Below, one piece after another: positions 32,001 to 42,745 of a DNA stretch of 64,000 nucleotides. The notes under the pieces are model-generated. The model was given only the letters and a program-made list of their open reading frames with translations, did no database searches and was not told the DNA's origin. This DNA is from Beroe forskalii (Eukaryota > Ctenophora > Nuda > Beroida > Beroidae). The DNA is taken from positions 62,001-126,000 of the forward strand of contig WFMF01000327.1 of assembly GCA_011033025.1 (NCBI GenBank), read 5' to 3'. Made by a program: the position numbers and the translations under genes. The stretch's first letter is position 1. Each line of letters starts with the position of its first letter.

Positions 32001-34822
32001 ATTAAAGTTTAAATATCTAAATATTAATCATTTGTTTACTTCCCTGCCGAATAATTCAACCCTGTGAAAAGACAATTAGTTTCAAAAACAAATTTATATC
32101 GCAGTATTATAAAATCCAATAATTATAAGGGATATACGAATGAAACGATAATTTCTTACGGTTGAGGGCAGGTAGTGCAACACGGTGTTGAAATTTGACG
32201 ATGTCAATCTGAGTGACTTCAAACGACAGAATAGGGGATTGTTGAACTGGCCGATTGTGTCTTTGCTCAGCTGTTCATTCCGTGACGTGTCGTACTTCAT
32301 TGCTTTACGGAATTCATCTCCATTCAAATGAATGTACTTAGATAACAGCAAATCGTCCCATGGTGTTGCAATTGTTGCTGGTTCTTGAGCGGTGATGAAA
32401 TGTAGTGCAGCCCCAGGTTCTGCAATTTTCAAACTGAAATATTGTTCCGCATTTAATCTCAAAAGTCTTCAATAAATAATATATTTAAAATACGATGCAT
32501 TATACGCTTAGAGCATGGCTGGGAATGCGCTAATAGAAATTATTGCACGAGGCGAAGCCGAGTGCAATAATTCTATTAGCGTCATGACCATTTGTCATGC
32601 TCTAAGTGTATTAGCCAATGTGAGGAGTGCAATATTACAAATTATTGCTCGCCTGCAAGTACCCTAAAAATTGGCTAATTGCAATTACAGCACCCTTTGC
32701 CTGTCCACAAGAGTAGCAGGACTGTAGCAACGAGACGCCAAACTACTTAGTTTAGACTTTATAACTACACACTAGAAGTTAATAACCTTGATTCCAATGT
32801 ACCTAATAGTTATCCGAAAAATTGCAGTGCAAAGTTCTATCATCTATTTTTCCCTGTTTAGAGGATTACCTGTTAGCAAATGTTGCAAACGCTTCATTGG
32901 TTCTCATCTTGATTGGGCCAGTCTCCTCGTCGTTATGAGATAAACAACTATGGGTGTTGTGATATAATCAAACTATCAAAATAACGGCGAAAAAAGCCTT
33001 TCATGTTATAATACTCTCCGAGCGCTCTAGCAAATTTACACCCTCTCACTTTGAGAGCTAGTGACGAACTATCTTGTGCAGCCAAATTTCTCGGCTCCAT
33101 TGGTTCGATACTTCGCCTCGTCGGTGGTCGCTCAGCTCTCAAAGTGAGAAAATATTAATTTGTTATAGCAGAGATTAAGATTACTAACTTAAAAATAAAA
33201 AATTAATATGGTTGAAAAACATTGTTTATTGTCTTACGCATATTATATGGTTTAAAAACAAAATCCAGAAAATGAAGATGCAAATAATACTATCCGCTTA
33301 GCAACAATCGTTATTAATACCTTGCCAGGGGTCTTTTTCGAAGTACATACTCATTCACTGGTTTAAATTCTTTCAATTTTGCTGATTTCGGACGAGCCAT
33401 CCAGGACTGTGGTTCTAAAGAATAAAGAAACTTGGTTAAATTTTACCTACTAGATTAATCAAGCAATTGAATCCCTCATTGACAATGGCGATAAGTTGTC
33501 CACATTCCACAATGAATTCATTATCTCATTATTGGCAATTACAAAATCATTGATCGAAGATTGATCCAAATTATCAGCATTGATGGATCCACAATCGCAA
33601 GTTCTTGCAAATTGTCGCCTATATATGTCTGACGGTCGCCAATGGCAGTCGTGAGCCATTATCGTCAGGGAGTGAGTGAAATTGTCGACATTGTATCATT
33701 CACAATGAATATTGGATATGTTGCCGCAAATATTTAATGAACCGTCGTTGTCGACAAAAGATGATTGCGGTGGCATATTTTGAAATAAAATTAATAACAC
33801 TTTTACTATGAAATTAAAAAATAGAAAATCTTACCACTCGTTTTTGAAAGATTGTCCATGGCGTATAAGAAAAGAGCGCCAATATGATGACATGGCTTCT
33901 CCCCTGGACCAACGGGGCACTCACATGTCCTTTCCAGGATCGATTCCATTTTCTTGTTCAGCTTGATCTAGGTAGCAAGGCAGTTTACTCCACGACAGTT
34001 TACCCCGTCACAGGGTAAACTGTCACCCACCCTTTAGCTAGGCATAAGGATTGTGCAAGACTGTTAATAGGTTAATGTTATTATCGACACGGGGTGTCAC
34101 ACAATAAGAAAATTTGAAAATATGTATAATTGATCATTCAATATTGAATAATAAAATCTAAAAAAGCAGCATTGAGAGCAGTACTGAGTTTTAGATACCT
34201 TTACTCTGTAAGCTTTATCTTTCATACTGGCTTGTACTAGTCCCTCAAGTGTCATGTCTCTAAAGGTAAACTGAAGTACATGCCCTGATTCCGATGCCTG
34301 AAAGGCAGTCCATTTAATTATATAATGGCCAATGTTAAATCGCAATCCCAGTCTGCTCAAGCGTAAAAAACTAGAATGGGAGTCCGACATTTCACCTTGA
34401 CCTACGAAAATTCACCTCACGGCACTTCATCTCTCTGCCCTTACTCCAACCATAACCCTAACCTTACCCAAAGCATTCACTCTAACCTTGCCCTAACCCT
34501 AACCCAGAACCTAACTCTAATCTTAGATAGTTGGAGGTCAAATATTACTTATGGGATAAAGTGTCGTGAGGTGAATTGTCGTAGGTGAAATTTCCGGTCC
34601 CCCTGACCCAGACCCTCACCACAGTCGTTAGTTGGAAAGTTCATTCCCAATCTAAGTATCTAAAAAAATATAAAATAGTACAAACTACAATATAACTAAC
34701 TAACTACTAGAAGGTACCTGATATGACTTTTTAAGATATTTCACATTGTCTTGAAAAGTAGTGGTAAACAGGGCCCCCAACTTCGATTTAACACTACCCT
34801 CAGTCTGATCATCTCCTGACAT
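29007..34822 (-). CDS. SWIM zinc finger plus YqaJ-type nuclease, 10 exons, about 509 aa
   Basis: Exons in order: 34822-34718, 34659-34199 (with a 211-bp MITE inside), 33967-33835, 33414-33321, 32947-32870, 32433-32160, 31986-31899, 31699-31548, 30320-30138, 29183-29007 (stop TAG). Without the MITE all phases fit. Residues 105-117 read QASMKDKAYRVK. The SWIM finger is C132-x-C134-x8-C143-x-H145. The link region has FNNPLFCRLKSLRLTSSNF. The YqaJ core (PD-(D/E)xK fold) keeps E352 (GRDHE), D385 (GATPDG), E396-I-K398 (VVEIKCPY), Y449 and Q453/Q455. It should be a 5'-3' exonuclease or recombinase-like nuclease. As I recall, ISL2EU transposons pair such a protein with a transposase. The alternative is a host gene family. 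Confidence 0.88.
29157..29935 (+). repeat. 357-bp tandem duplication plus GTTAGTATGGGGGAG array
   Basis: GTTGTGTGGCGTAAATCTGG starts at 29157 and again at 29514. Each copy is followed by an array of about 20-bp units (AAGTTAGTATGGGGGAGCC and variants) to about 29935. The duplicated segment includes the first 27 bases of the last exon of the SWIM-YqaJ gene and its splice acceptor. Confidence 0.93.
29936..30137. other. Rest of YqaJ intron 9
   Basis: A decaying edge of the GTTAGTATGG array (GAGCCCAAGCT, GAAGCCC words). Nothing else. Confidence 0.4.
30390..31432 (+). mobile_element. Non-autonomous DNA transposon, CACTATATAGTG family, copy 2
   Basis: It is flanked by a perfect 9-bp direct repeat, ATTTCGAGT, at 30381-30389 and 31433-31441. 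It starts GATTGCCGCACTATATAG and ends TATAGTGCGATTACC. It aligns with 18768-19799 throughout. A 90-codon plus-strand frame (30781-31053, containing EEEKVEEESQ and LEGCLYIRHFENAILCLGG) is partly recognisable in copy 1 in broken form. It may be a transposase relic or captured exon. The element sits in intron 8 of the SWIM-YqaJ gene. Confidence 0.92.
32499..32680 (-). mobile_element. Hairpin-rich MITE, copy 2 (YqaJ intron 5)
   Basis: Reverse orientation of 27676-27932, without its inner duplication. TTATTGCACGAGGCGAAGCC and its complement form the central hairpin. It lies in an intron, so the gene is not interrupted. Confidence 0.85.
33054..33149. mobile_element. 96-bp hairpin MITE (YqaJ intron 4)
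   Basis: Arms TCTCACTTTGAGAGCT and AGCTCTCAAAGTGAGA are perfect complements around a 64-bp centre. A minus-strand frame across it is a shadow. Confidence 0.75.
34386..34596. mobile_element. 211-bp MITE inserted in YqaJ exon 2
   Basis: The ends are inverted repeats: ACATTTCACCTTGACCTACG on the left against CGTAGGTGAAATTTCCG on the right, and CACCTCACGGCACTT against AAGTGTCGTGAGGTG. GTCC flanks both sides (34382-34385, 34597-34600). The centre holds CCCTAACC telomere-like words. Removing the element and one GTCC restores an open frame across the exon. Confidence 0.82.
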
Positions 34823-34839
34823 GGCGATATAACCTGCGC

Positions 34840-35310
34840 TGTGCAATTTTGCTCAATTGAAGCTTAACAGATTGATTGAATAATAAATTTTCAATCCCAT
34901 ACGATACATTTAAGATGATCGTTTGCTCTAAGTTGAGCCCAGTTGTGCTCATTTGCACCCAGTTGCGCTCAGATAAACCAAAATCTACTTTAGTACACTC
35001 AAACTGAACAAAATTGAACGCAATTGAACGCAGTAATGAGCGTTTGAGGGCAAACTGAGCGCAATTAATGGTAAATAAAATTAAATTCTGCACAAATGAT
35101 CGCAAATGAACGCCAAATAGAAAAAAGCCGACTTAGCGGATAGCCCGATAGACATGTTTTGCGCCCAGTAAACTGAGTGCAAATATGCAAATGGACGCAA
35201 TATAAGATATTTTGCACCCATTTGCGCGTAGCCTAATTCTGGTTCTAAGCGAGTAAGCGTAAATGAGCGCAAATTCGTCCAATTGACCGCACGTCCCATT
35301 GAGCTCAACT
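34840..35310. promoter_or_regulatory. Array of TGAGCGCAA/TTGCGCTCA-like words upstream of the YqaJ gene
   Basis: About fourteen loose copies of a 10-base word (TTGAACGCAA, TGAGCGCAAT, TTGCGCTCAG, ATGGACGCAA, TTGCACCCA) occur in both orientations within 470 bases just 5' of the start codon. Such arrays are typical of transposase-binding subterminal repeats or promoter sites; the role is inferred. Confidence 0.5.
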
Positions 35311-36049
35311 ATCATCTTACCTCACTTTTCCTATCTAGTGTAAAGATAAATTAATTAACTACTGAATAAGTTGAACTTTTGGAAACATTTACGTAACTAA
35401 CACGTATAATTAATTAAAAGTATAATGTTTACATACAGATTAATAAAAAACGATGAAATTTAATTTTTAAGACAAGAACTACAGCTAACGTACGTTAAAG
35501 GGACAAAACAGAAAATGAAAGATTGTTCTATGGTAATACAGTAGGTAAACAGTAAAGCAGTAATACACACAGTATCCCGATGTACGCACGTACATGCTAA
35601 TTAGGTATTGGGTCTATCACTACTGCTACTTTTATTGAACAAACATTCCAATTCTCTTAGGTCACTGAGTTTACCGCTAAATTTGTACTTCTGTGCGAGA
35701 TGACGGTATTTTCCCCATTTAAGAAATTTCATTATTCGACATAAAGAACTGAAAACTAATCGACACAAACAAACGTAAAAAAGTAAAAAGAAGGATAAAC
35801 TGAAGCTATGGAATTATGAATACTGTATGGTTAAATTGACTTGAAACTCTATCCAATTCATGTAGTGGATACAAGCTAATTGTATTAACACTTGAATAAT
35901 AATCTTCCGGTGGAAGATTATTATTATTAATATTATAACAGGCAAATAGTAATACACCAGCAACATCAATTAATGATCGATAACTTGTTAACAACTCATA
36001 GTAATATACGTTATGCAGTTACGAACAATACAGCATAAAATTGAAACGA
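35311..36049. other. AT-rich DNA, no gene recognised
   Basis: There is one small perfect hairpin at about 35895-35929 (AATAATCTTCC with GGAAGATTATT). If the transposon has an upstream terminal repeat it could lie here, but I could not identify one. Confidence 0.4.
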
Positions 36050-36891
36050 TTAACGATAGTCAAATTGAAACCGAACTGCATATTGAGGCTACGCTGAGCC
36101 TACACATCCACAACACTGTAGACACGGAACAAGAGAAATGGGGCACAATGGCAAGAACTTGGGGAGTTGGGAGATATTACGCATCACATGTGGACATGTG
36201 GCACGTCTCATGTAACGTTTCTTCTTTGCGTCCATAATTTCCACATACATATATTTTTAATGTAGGTACATTGTGTATAATTTACTTTTTTACATTGTCT
36301 TAAATGTAAGTGGTTTTCAATGTACATTGTACTGTTTATAGTGTAAATTGCGTTCATTGTGAACTGTATTGAATGTACCTATATTGTACACTTGCTGCAA
36401 ACTATTTCCGTAAACCCTGGCTGAGAAACTTTCAATGTAAACTGTGCTCAATGTATATTGTATTTGTATATTATTAATGTACCCTGTTGCAAAGCTGTTT
36501 CCGTAAACCCTGGCTGCAGAGAAACTCTTATTCATGCGGTAAAAGCTGCGTGTAGGATAACATTACACCCACATTCCTATATTATAGTGTATCAAAATCA
36601 GTATATAATGTACATAGCTTTACATGTGCCTCCCTACATGCTAGGTGTGTCATACAATAACATTGCACCCGGAATGCGATCAGTGCTGCGTAGCGTATCG
36701 AATGACAAATTCGATCACGTGACACGCACTCCACATGTTTTACCTGATACGAACGCTGCGACGTGCTAGTCACGTGATAGGGCTTGGGCTGGAGCGGGAT
36801 AATTGCGGTCACGTGACGGTCACGTGATTGTAAGTGATACGCTATGGTGTGAAAAGACAACTCATTTTAGTTTCTTCTTGTATCAGCAATT
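36050..36891 (+). mobile_element. Dispersed element copy C (about 842 bp)
   Basis: It matches 12321-13161 over the full length with only a few differences, from TTAACGATAGTC to TATCAGCAATT. The flanks differ from those of copy B, which fixes both ends. It carries four CACGTG sites near its right end. Confidence 0.88.
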
Positions 36892-38298
36892 CTGGGATCC
36901 ACTGGGATTAGAAAAACATTCTAATCTCATTAAAGTTACTGTTATGCTTCAGTACCGTTCAGTATTTTGTCTCCAGACCGGCTCAGTACACGATCATTAT
37001 CCGCGCCATGTAGACTGTATAGAGAGTATAGAGATAGTAATCTTATATGTAAGTATGATATGGTGTAATCGACAATCGTGTTATCAATATCTAAATGAAC
37101 TGGCTAGATATGATTCTATAATTAGTTGTGACTTCAATTTTGAGATACAATCATATACCTCATGACTCATCGAAATGCTTTGAAATATTCCGACAAGAGT
37201 AGTTATTGGTCGTGTAACAGAGTGGAGTGCCGAAGGCACGACACGATGTTACACGACCAATAACGCTCTTATTTTTCGCTATGGAGATAAGAGGGATCGA
37301 TTGCCGTCAAAAAAGTTGACCTAAATGCATGCATTCATGCATTTTCATTCACGTGACTTTGTGCACCAATCGCAGCCCGCTACGGGCCTCCCCTGACCCT
37401 GTCTCGTGGCATTATAGCTTCTACTAGTGACTTTAATGCTGCTGCATTACTGGCTGATATCTCTGCCACGTCAGTGCCACGTGCTACGCATAATTCACTC
37501 TAGAACACGTGACCCGGTCAGGTTGAATGGAGGAAAAATATGGGAACGGCGAAGAAACGGAGGAGAAAATACGAGAATTATGGAACGGCAATCTCAGGAG
37601 GATCAGCCGCGGTATTTGTAATTGATAGGAAGTAAATGCAGTCACTTCGAAATTTTTACGGATTGTGCTTGTTTTCTCATTTGCTGTTGACTTATCAGTT
37701 TCTGCTCCGCAGTTCACAGATAGTATCAATCATATGCGCTCAAGTACATAAATCGTATGTTGGAAATAACATGCTAATTACTAAAAAGGCAGTACCCGTG
37801 TCACGCACAATCCATTTGTCTAATGTCTATTGTAGCATTTCTGTAATCTACACCATTCGCAACGCCTATGATCGTATTCATGAATGAATGAAGTTCCAAT
37901 TATTACGGCATAGGATTAGGAATTGGGCTTTTTTAAAAGAAATCATTACGTGATTACTTAATTTCAATACGTTTTTCATAACCCGCCGACGAAAAATTCT
38001 TACTAAGTTACTATACCGTTTTGAGATTCTCCTATGACGCAACTATGCTCTTTCCCACTCGTGTGGCATCCAGAATATTCATATTGGCCCTTATCCAAGT
38101 TATTTTACTCCATAGGTAATAGATATCATCATGATTCACGTACATGGGTGCAGCAACTTCTTTGAAATGAGCTCATTATCAGGTATCAAAGTAGCAAGCT
38201 AATTACATACGACCGCCATTTTTTCGTGCGTGGATATTTGTAACTTTGCTATAGTAAGTTGGGAATCAGATTATACTGCAGGGGCAGGTCAAGTCATA
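36892..38298. other. Gene-free stretch with a hairpin at 37195-37270
   Basis: No gene is seen. The hairpin has arms TTATTGGTCGTGTAAC and GTTACACGACCAATAA, extended outward by AAGAG and CTCTT. Confidence 0.5.
37195..37270. repeat. 76-bp hairpin element
   Basis: A perfect 16-bp inverted repeat, plus imperfect extension, around a centre that is itself a small hairpin (GTGCCGAAGGCAC). Confidence 0.75.
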
Positions 38299-38395
38299 GT
38301 CACGTGACAGGGTCACGTGACCCAGTCACGTGGTAGTAGCCTACCAGAAGGTTCGTCACGTGGTCACCACGTGACCACTAGGTGGCTACCACATG
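38299..38395. promoter_or_regulatory. Cluster of five CACGTG E-boxes
   Basis: Five CACGTG sites lie in about 90 bases: GTCACGTGAC, GTCACGTGAC, GTCACGTGGT, GTCACGTGGT and CCACGTGACC. It lies just outside the 3.67-kb DNA element. bHLH-ZIP factors (MITF/TFE, Myc/Max, USF) bind this word; a role here is unproven. Confidence 0.5.
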
Positions 38396-38432
38396 ACAGG
38401 CACGGCCAACAGAGCGAAAAATAAGGCTACAT

Positions 38433-41400
38433 AAGCCCCCTTCCAGCAGGCGCACCTGCGGATCTAATTCGGCAGGATTTGCCTTGAAGACAAATATCGC
38501 ATTTTGAGGCACTGATTTGAATCCATATCAATCCTGCGAAAAAGATGGCCGATCCTGCTTAATCCAGTTCACTAAATTACATAATTATATTAAGTCTTGT
38601 TGATGAATACTGCGAATTGTGGTCAAATCCTGCGCCGTCCCACCACCGACAGAGGCATGATTATACCATTTCGGCAGGTTTCTCCTCCAAAATTCAAATT
38701 CAATTTTCGCGGGTTGCTGGTCAAAAGCGCAGGATTTAGGACTAAAATTCTGGAAGTTCTGGAGATTTGATTAAGGCAGTCGAATTGTTCCGCAGGATTA
38801 TTGATTAACTTGAGGTGTAAACTAATTGCATTTACACCAATTTTCTGTAGCACTATCATATGTTTATATGTACATTCTTACATTCCCTTACACACAATAT
38901 TTTGTGCACACCACGAACTTTGCTCTCTTGTTGTAGACTTTGCTTCGCAGACACATAAAATGTGAAAATTTAGAAATTTGAATGACATTTAATCGTCATT
39001 CACAAATTGTCATTTGCGAGTGACAAATGGAAAATGACAAATAGAAAAATGGCAAATTACAGCAATTAGTCCCCAAAAACCAGAAAAGTGTGGCTAAAAC
39101 CGGCGATTGTCACCAAAACAGGGAGAATGTCAACAAAAAATTAGCCGACACCTGGCCAAAAAAATAAAAACCTCATATTTAAACGGATTTTCTGTGAATG
39201 CTGCATATCTTCAGTAGGTGAGTTATCGCACTTTCATTGCAATTGTATGCTATAATACCTACACGGGCTTAACGCTCCTCTGAAAGCAGGTCAGTAGGTA
39301 GGTATAAGGTACTCATCGAGCTGATAATCATACAATCATGTTTTTAAATCCTAACAAGGTCCTCCTCACGAAGTGCACCCGGGTGGGTTCCAGCAGAACG
39401 CTCCACTTCGAGGGTTGCCATCGCATTCCGAAAGGGATGGTGATGGTCTGTGGATTTTGCACTAAAAAGGTTCTGAACGAGAAACTGCAAGCGGCTTAAA
39501 CGAAACACTTGTTTCAACACACGCAACTAAACCCTCTCATGAGAACTAATGATATGGTTATCACGCCTGCACTCTTTTACAACAACAAGACAGCAGACAG
39601 CTTGTTAATTTGATTAATGAATCACATTTAACACATACTATGAGATCACCATCAGCAAAACAATTATGCAGTTCCGACTTCCGCTTCCAGTTCAGTTTAG
39701 GAAGTTGTTTGTCGCTTTATGTTGCCGTACGATGTATGACCCATTGACCCACTGCCGCCAGCTGTGAAGTGCCGATTGTCAGGAGGGTCTGGGCTCTGGC
39801 AACGGCTAACAAATTTCATGCTAAACCTCATGGTAATTATTGGAGGGTTACAGGGCTACTCTGTGCATTGCAATGAAAGTGTGGATTGTTGAACATTCAA
39901 AAGTTACGTGTATTGGACGCACAATGAAACATTGTGTAACGATTACTGAATTACTGATTAGATGTTCAAACCTCACCTTGGTGAAGAATCGGTCAGACAA
40001 CATGGAATGGCCCTTCAACAATCATAGTTGAAATCGTCAAATATATTATGACCAAATGTGACATGACTTCCTCGATACCTACTTATTAATAACCCTTTAA
40101 ATAGGTAGTGTTCGTGGAGACAAGTTGAGTCGAGTCGGAGTCAAGTCGAGTCAAGTCGAGTCACCCGAGTCAAGTCGAGTCAAGTCGAGTAAAGTCGAGT
40201 CAAGTCGAGTCAAGTCGAGTCAAGTCGAGTCAAGTCGAGTCAAGTCGAGTCAAGTCGATTTAAGTCGAGTCAAGTCGAGTCAAGTCGAGTCAAGTCGAGT
40301 CAAGTCGAGTCAAATCGAGTCAAATCGAGTCAAGTCGAGTCAAGTCGAGTAAAGTCGAGTCAAGTCGAGTCAAGTCGAGTCAAGTCGATTTAAGTCGAGT
40401 CAAGTCGAGTCAAGTCGATTTAAGTCGAGTCAAGTCGAGTCAAGTCGAGTCAAGTCGAGTCAAATCGAGTCAAATCGAGTCAAGCGAGTCAAGTCGAATC
40501 AAGTCGAGTCAAGTCGAGTCAAGTCGAGTCAAGTCGAGTCAAGTCGAGTCAAGTCAAGTCAAGTCAAGTCGAGTCAAGTCGAGTCAAGTCGAGTCAAGTC
40601 GAGTCAAGTCGAGTCAAGTCGAGTCAAGTCGAGTCAAGTCGAGTCGAGTCAAGTCGAGTCAAGTCGAGTCAAGTCGAGTCAAGTCGAGTCAAGTCGAGTC
40701 AAGTCGAGTCAAGTCGAGTCAATTCGAGTCAAGTCGAGTCAAGTCGAGTCAAGTCGAGTCAAGTCGAGTCAAGTCGAGTCAAGTCGAGTCAAGTCGAGTC
40801 AAGTCGAGTCAAGTCGAGTCAAGTCGAGTCAAGTCGAGTCAAGTCGAGTCAAGTCGAGTCAAGTCGAGTCAAGTCGAGTCAAGTCGAGTCCAGTCGAGTC
40901 CAGTCGAGTCAAGTCGAGTCAAGTCGAGCCAAGTCGAGTCAAGTCGATCAAGTCGAGTAAAGTCGAGTCAAGTCGAGTCGTCGAGCCAAGTCAAGTCAAG
41001 TCGAGTCAAGTCGAGCCGTCGAGTCAACGAGTCGTCGTCAAGTCGAGTCAAGTCGAGTCAAGTCGAGCCGTCGAGTCAAGTCGTCGAGTCAAGTCGAGCC
41101 AAGTTGAGTCAAGTCGAGTCAAGCTTGCCGATTCAAGTCGAGTCAAGTCGAGTCAAGTCGAGTCGTCGAGCTGTCGAGTCAAGTCGAGTCAAGCCGAGTC
41201 AAGTCGAGTCAAGTCGAGTCAAGTCGAGTCAAGTCGAGTCAAGTCGAGTCAAGTCGAGTCAAATCGAGTCAAGTCGAGTCAAGTCGAGTCAAGTCGAGTC
41301 GTTGAGTCAAGTCGAGTCAAGTCGAGTCAAGTCGAGTCAAGTCGGAGTCAAGTCGAGTCAAGTCGAGTCAAGTCGAGTCAAGTTTTCAATACACACTCTT

Positions 41401-42099
41401 AGTGTTTTCTTATAAACTGGCAACTTCTGTCATTTTGGGATTTTCTGCCGGTTTTTGAGTAGTTTTTGATGGCTTACTGCCTTTTTGACGAATTTTTGCC
41501 GGTTCTTGGAAGTGTCTTGGCAGATTTTTGTCGTTTTTAGAGTAAAAGCCGGGGTTAGTTCCCACAATAGAATAGCTACAGTGACGGATATAAATGACAA
41601 ATATTCTAATTTTTCTTTACATTATTCCTATTGTCCTATATTTCCTTACCAGAGTTTGAGAAAACTCAAAAACAGAAAAACCTGCGAATCTAGGAGAGAT
41701 TTCAGCCGATAGAGATGTTTATACTGCCAAATTACTGAATAAATTTGCTTAGTAGAAGGCTTAGGTAGATAGTTAGAGTCAAATCCTGCCAATTAAGGTT
41801 TGAAACAGCTATAATGTAGTTACTACTAATCAAATCATGCTTCAGATGAAGACGTCCAAATTTAGCAGAGAATCCTGCGAAATTACTGGACATCGCGTTG
41901 TTGAGGGCATGCTTTGAGCCAATTTGGCAGGATTAGTGGATAAATAATTACAATCAAATCCTGCCAAATCGGTGAATTATACTGCGAACAATCCTGCCTT
42001 AATTAGATCACCTGGCAGGCACGATAAATTGGCAGGATTCATTCAAATTAGGCGGAATTTAACATTAAATCGGCAGGGGCACCTGCTGGAAGGGGGCTT
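38433..42099. mobile_element. 3.67-kb DNA element with ACAT target duplication
   Basis: The ends are AAGCCCCCTTCCAGCAGG and CCTGCTGGAAGGGGGCTT, flanked by ACAT at 38429-38432 and 42100-42103. Both subterminal regions contain seven or eight copies of AATCCTGCC or its complement (left to about 38815, right from about 41790). The centre is filled by a 10-bp satellite. No transposase is seen. A 53-codon plus frame at 39338-39499 (with CGFC near its end) is too short to call. Confidence 0.85.
40128..41393 (+). repeat. 10-bp satellite CAAGTCGAGT (about 125 units)
   Basis: Near-uniform repeats of CAAGTCGAGT with scattered variants (AAATCGAGT, GATTTAAGT) and, from about 40975 to 41180, disordered GTCGTCGAG pieces. 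It lies inside the 38433-42099 element. SSRVKSSQVE frames are artefacts. Confidence 0.97.
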
Positions 42100-42745
42100 A
42101 CATATATTGCGGTTTTTACTGCACTTACTCACAAATGAGTAAGTGATATTCGCCATGACCTTGGAACACCACCCTTTTTCGAAGAATTCCCTATGAGTAA
42201 CTGCAATGTGAGTAACTGCATTTCTGAATTTTGGAGCACGACCACCACGTGAGTAAGTGGGCATAAGGTCTATGCACTTACTCACTGGTATCCCCCGGTC
42301 TCACGACAAGTTTTGATCGATTTAAAGGGTAGTACTATATGTGTAGAGTCGTGTTCTACACGCGTTTTATATCATGTGTCTGTTATGACACAACATTATA
42401 ATGTAAATCTATGCGACCTTTGCTTTTGCGTTACAAAAATGTGCATATCTCCGAGGTTTTTTCTTTTTTTGAGCAAACTTGATGAAACTTTCAGGATATT
42501 TAGAGCTAGATAAGAGCAACATCTCAGTGAGACGATTCATTTTTGAGCTCCAGAAGCGGAGTTATGACCGAAAAACCAGTTATTAAGCGGTAACTTTAAA
42601 ACAAAACCACGGTTTATTTGTCATATCTCAATTTCTGAAGGTCAAAAATGTTAGCTACTCCAGGATTATATTGGTCATATCTTGCCCGTAATATCCTGAA
42701 AATTTGATCAAAATTGCTCAAAAAACGGCTGAGTTATGCGCTTTT

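Noticed and set aside
32948-33142. 64-codon minus-strand frame as an exon of the SWIM-YqaJ gene
   Set aside because: It spans a hairpin MITE and does not match the phase required between exons 33414-33321 and 32947-32870.
40128-41395. Coding frames rich in SSRVKSSQVE
   Set aside because: Direct translation of a 10-bp satellite.
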